Below are positions 62,701 to 64,000 of a stretch of 64,000 nucleotides of DNA, piece after piece. Location of the stretch: contig JASKMD010000027.1 of NCBI GenBank assembly GCA_030144725.1, positions 2,115,535-2,179,534 on the forward strand, given 5' to 3'. Origin of the DNA: Haematococcus lacustris (Eukaryota > Chlorophyta > Chlorophyceae > Chlamydomonadales > Haematococcaceae). How positions within the stretch are numbered: position 1 is the first letter of the stretch; the number at the start of each line of letters is the position of its first letter. The position numbers and the translations under genes were made by a program. Under the pieces are notes generated by a model that worked only from the letters and a program-made list of their open reading frames with translations, did no database searches and was not told the origin of the DNA.

Positions 62701-64000
62701 GGCCGGCATAAGACATGGCGCTCTGCCTTACCACCACCTGCCAGACCTGCTTGCCACAGCCTGCCAGGACCAGCCAGCCACAACTGAGATGCCAACTACC
62801 CATGTTGACATGCAGGCCGGCATAAGACATGGCGCTCAGCCTTACCACCACCTGCCAGACCTGCTTGCCACAGCCTGGCAGGACCAGCCAGCCACAACTG
62901 AGATGCCATCCACTCATGTTGACATGCAGGCCGGCATAACACATGGCGCTCAGCCTTACCACCACCTGCCAGACCTGCTTGCCACAGCCTGCCAGGACCA
63001 GCCAGCCACAACAGAGATGCCAACTACTCATGTTGACATGCAGGCCGGCATAAGACATGGCGCTCAGCCTTACCACCACCTGCCAGACCTGCTTGCCACA
63101 GCCTGCCAGGACCAGCCAGCCACAACTGAGATGCCAACTACCCATGTTGACATGCAGGCCGGCATAAGACATGGCGCTCAGCCTTACCACCACCTGCCAG
63201 ACCTGCTTGCCACAGCCTGGCAGGACCAGTCAGCCACTACAGAGATGCCAACTACTCATGTTGACATGCAGGCCGGCATAAGATATGGCGCTCAGCCTTA
63301 CCACCACCTGCCAGACCTGCTTGCCACAGCCTGCCAGGACCAGCCAGCCACAACAGAGATGCCAACTACTCATGTTGACATGCAGGCCGGCATAAGACAT
63401 GGCGCTCAGCCTTACCACCACCTGCCAGACCTGCTTGCCACAGCCTGCCAGGACCAGCCAGCCACAACTGAGATGCCATCTACTCATGTTGACATGCAGG
63501 CCGGCATAACACATGGCGCTCAGCCTTACCACCACCTGCCAGACCTGCTTGCCACAGCCTGGCAGGACCAACCAGCCGCTACAGAGATGCCAACTACTCA
63601 TGTTGACATGCAGGCCGGCATAAGACATGGCGCTCTGCCTTACCACCACCTGCCAGACCTGCTTGCCACAGCCTGCCAGGACCAGCCAGCCACAACTGAG
63701 ATGCCAACTACCCATGTTGACATGCAGGCCGGCATAAGACATGGCGCTCAGCCTTACCACCACCTGCCAGACCTGCTTGCCACAGCCTGGCAGGACCAGC
63801 CAGCCGCTACAGAGATGCCAACTACTCATGTTGACATGCAGGCCGGCATAAGACATGGCGCTCAGCCTTACCACCACCTGCCAGACCTGCTTGCCACAGC
63901 CTGCCAGGACCAGCCAGCCACAACTGAGATGCCAACTACCCATGTTGACATGCAGGCCGGCATAAGACATGGCGCTCAGCCTTACCACCACCTGCCAGAC
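59789..64000 (+). CDS. Giant secreted tandem-repeat protein, 3' end beyond the window
   Basis: A continuous plus-strand frame of 1,404 codons runs from ATG at 59,789 to the window end without a stop; I checked the unique part codon by codon. An in-frame ATG at 59,738 is an alternative start. Residues 1-34 look like a signal peptide: a basic MENNGKPRRR, then the hydrophobic LIGILTCLWLLCACWCWGAA. Residues about 35-200 are unique, passing into two degenerate repeat units (PLYHLPAPPDLPSHLPALT, then PYHHLQALAAAALRDPPAT). From about 60,388 there are at least 31 near-identical 38-residue units: PYHHLPDLLATACQDQPATT then EMPTTHVDMQAGIRHGAQ. All variants among units are in-frame substitutions. His and Asp are regularly spaced, and Cys or Trp alternates at one site. 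I recognise no family. A wall or adhesive protein is possible. A non-coding satellite that happens to be open is the alternative; a GGTAAGCC soon after the ATG could also be a splice donor. Confidence 0.55.
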   Translation, partial: MENNGKPRRRLIGILTCLWLLCACWCWGAASLGGTSGHLAPHLSGQHGAVEGSPHGSYASSFGPWPALTQSTFPILYPTDTHNYWNKKGHAPVINTTFLLPRCQHVSNVPRDIHVQITRWRTLRMDTHPCLQANERHGPPLYHLPAPPDLPSHLPALTAAAHTEMQSTHVETQNDKRLTAQPYHHLQALAAAALRDPPATTEMPSTHVDMQAGIRHGAQPYHHLPDLLATAWQDQPATTEMPSTHVDMQAGIRHGAQPYHHLPDLLATACQDQPATTEMPTTHVDMQAGIRHGAQPYHHLPDLLATACQDQPATTEMPTTHVDMQAGIRHGAQPYHHLPDLLATAWQDQSATTEMPTTHVDMQAGIRYGAQPYHHLPDLLATACQDQPATTEMPTTHVDMQAGIRHGAQPYHHLPDLLATACQDQPATTEMPSTHVDMQAGITHGAQPYHHLPDLLATAWQDQPAATEMPTTHVDMQAGIRHGALPYHHLPDLLATACQDQPATTEMPTTHVDMQAGIRHGAQPYHHLPDLLATAWQDQPATTEMPSTHVDMQAGITHGAQPYHHLPDLLATAWQDQPAATEMPTTHVDMQAGIRHGALPYHHLPDLLATACQDQPATTEMPTTHVDMQAGIRHGAQPYHHLPDLLATAWQDQSATTEMPTTHVDMQAGIRYGAQPYHHLPDLLATACQDQPAATEMPTTHVDMQAGIRHGAQPYHHLPDLLATACQDQPATTEMPTTHVDMQAGIRHGALPYHHLPDLLATACQDQPATTEMPSTHVDMQAGITHGAQPYHHLPDLLATAWQDQPAATEMPTTHVDMQAGIRHGALPYHHLPDLLATACQDQPATTEMPTTHVDMQAGIRHGAQPYHHLPDLLATAWQDQSATTEMPTTHVDMQAGIRHGAQPYHHLPDLLATACQDQPATTEMPSTHVDMQAGITHGAQPYHHLPDLLATAWQDQPAATEMPTTHVDMQAGIRHGALPYHHLPDLLATACQDQPATTEMPTTHVDMQAGIRHGAQPYHHLPDLLATAWQDQPATTEMPSTHVDMQAGITHGAQPYHHLPDLLATACQDQPATTEMPTTHVDMQAGIRHGAQPYHHLPDLLATACQDQPATTEMPTTHVDMQAGIRHGAQPYHHLPDLLATAWQDQSATTEMPTTHVDMQAGIRYGAQPYHHLPDLLATACQDQPATTEMPTTHVDMQAGIRHGAQPYHHLPDLLATACQDQPATTEMPSTHVDMQAGITHGAQPYHHLPDLLATAWQDQPAATEMPTTHVDMQAGIRHGALPYHHLPDLLATACQDQPATTEMPTTHVDMQAGIRHGAQPYHHLPDLLATAWQDQPAATEMPTTHVDMQAGIRHGAQPYHHLPDLLATACQDQPATTEMPTTHVDMQAGIRHGAQPYHHLPD
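60388..64000 (+). repeat. 114-bp satellite with higher-order structure
   Basis: About 31.7 units of 114 bp, 90-99 percent identical. Diagnostic variants (CAGTCAGCCACTACAGAG, ATAACACAT, ATAAGATAT, GCTCTGCCT) recur in a fixed order. The CAGTCAGCC variant is found near 60,833, 61,745, 62,429 and 63,227, spacings of 912, 684 and 798, that is 8, 6 and 7 units. This indicates block duplication of 6-8 units. Confidence 0.95.

Noticed and set aside
60320..63991. Series of minus-strand frames of 159-291 residues in the 114-bp array
   Set aside because: They are the complementary open frame of the same satellite and are cut at regular variant units (TGGTCCTGACTGGC-type stops). Only the plus frame is unbroken and joins unique coding-like sequence.
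60388..64000. CRISPR-like repeat array
   Set aside because: Units are directly contiguous with no variable spacers, period 114 bp, in a eukaryotic context.

Overview
The window looks like nuclear DNA of a green alga of the Chlamydomonadales (Volvocales). It is GC-rich, with genes broken into many short exons by GT-AG introns. It carries a gametolysin-type M11 metalloprotease, an allophanate hydrolase, a cGMP-dependent-type protein kinase and a plant-type bZIP factor, and TGTAA polyadenylation signals follow at least two genes. Internal telomere-like arrays are (TTAGGG)n rather than the TTTTAGGG of Chlamydomonas. That would fit Haematococcus-like algae, but the species assignment is inference.

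Layout. 1-8,044: a long non-coding repeat, split at 1,513-7,836 by a complete-looking KDZ-superfamily DNA transposon with 301-bp terminal inverted repeats and a 5-bp target duplication. The transposon itself contains a LINE 3' end. 8,368-13,201: bZIP gene (+). 14,641-18,153: PKG-type kinase (-), convergent with the bZIP gene. 19,600-21,660: second copy of the interrupted repeat, inverted, with an empty target site. About 21,100-24,300: a large palindrome. 24,520-25,342: pentamer arrays and a 500-N gap that truncates a coiled-coil gene (-) starting at 26,891. 28,929-33,759: allophanate hydrolase (+). 34,430-35,215: LINE 3' end (-). 35,255-36,169: 183 units of GGGGC. 36,540-53,965: the M11 protease, then ricin-B-like and cysteine-rich extracellular exons, then four tandem copies of a proline-rich-linker plus PPC-like domain module on a 2.9-kb tandem duplication. 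I think this is one modular secreted protein, but the join between its parts is not proven. 54,190-56,460: a chromodomain retrotransposon fragment cut by telomeric arrays, and a two-unit subtelomere-like satellite. 56,901-59,664: a truncated Ty3/gypsy-type element (gag, protease, start of RT) broken by a nonsense codon, a MITE and a frame change. 59,789-64,000: an open reading frame running off the end, with a signal-peptide-like start, about 200 unique or degenerate residues, and then at least 31 copies of a 38-residue repeat.

How the parts relate. The four ordinary genes (bZIP, PKG, coiled-coil, allophanate hydrolase) do not form a pathway and are separated by repeats. The two most unusual objects are the modular extracellular protease with a recently amplified domain array, and the tandem-repeat secreted-protein candidate at the right end. 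Neither is a described system that I can name. Exon limits were read by eye from splice consensus, phase and protein family fit.
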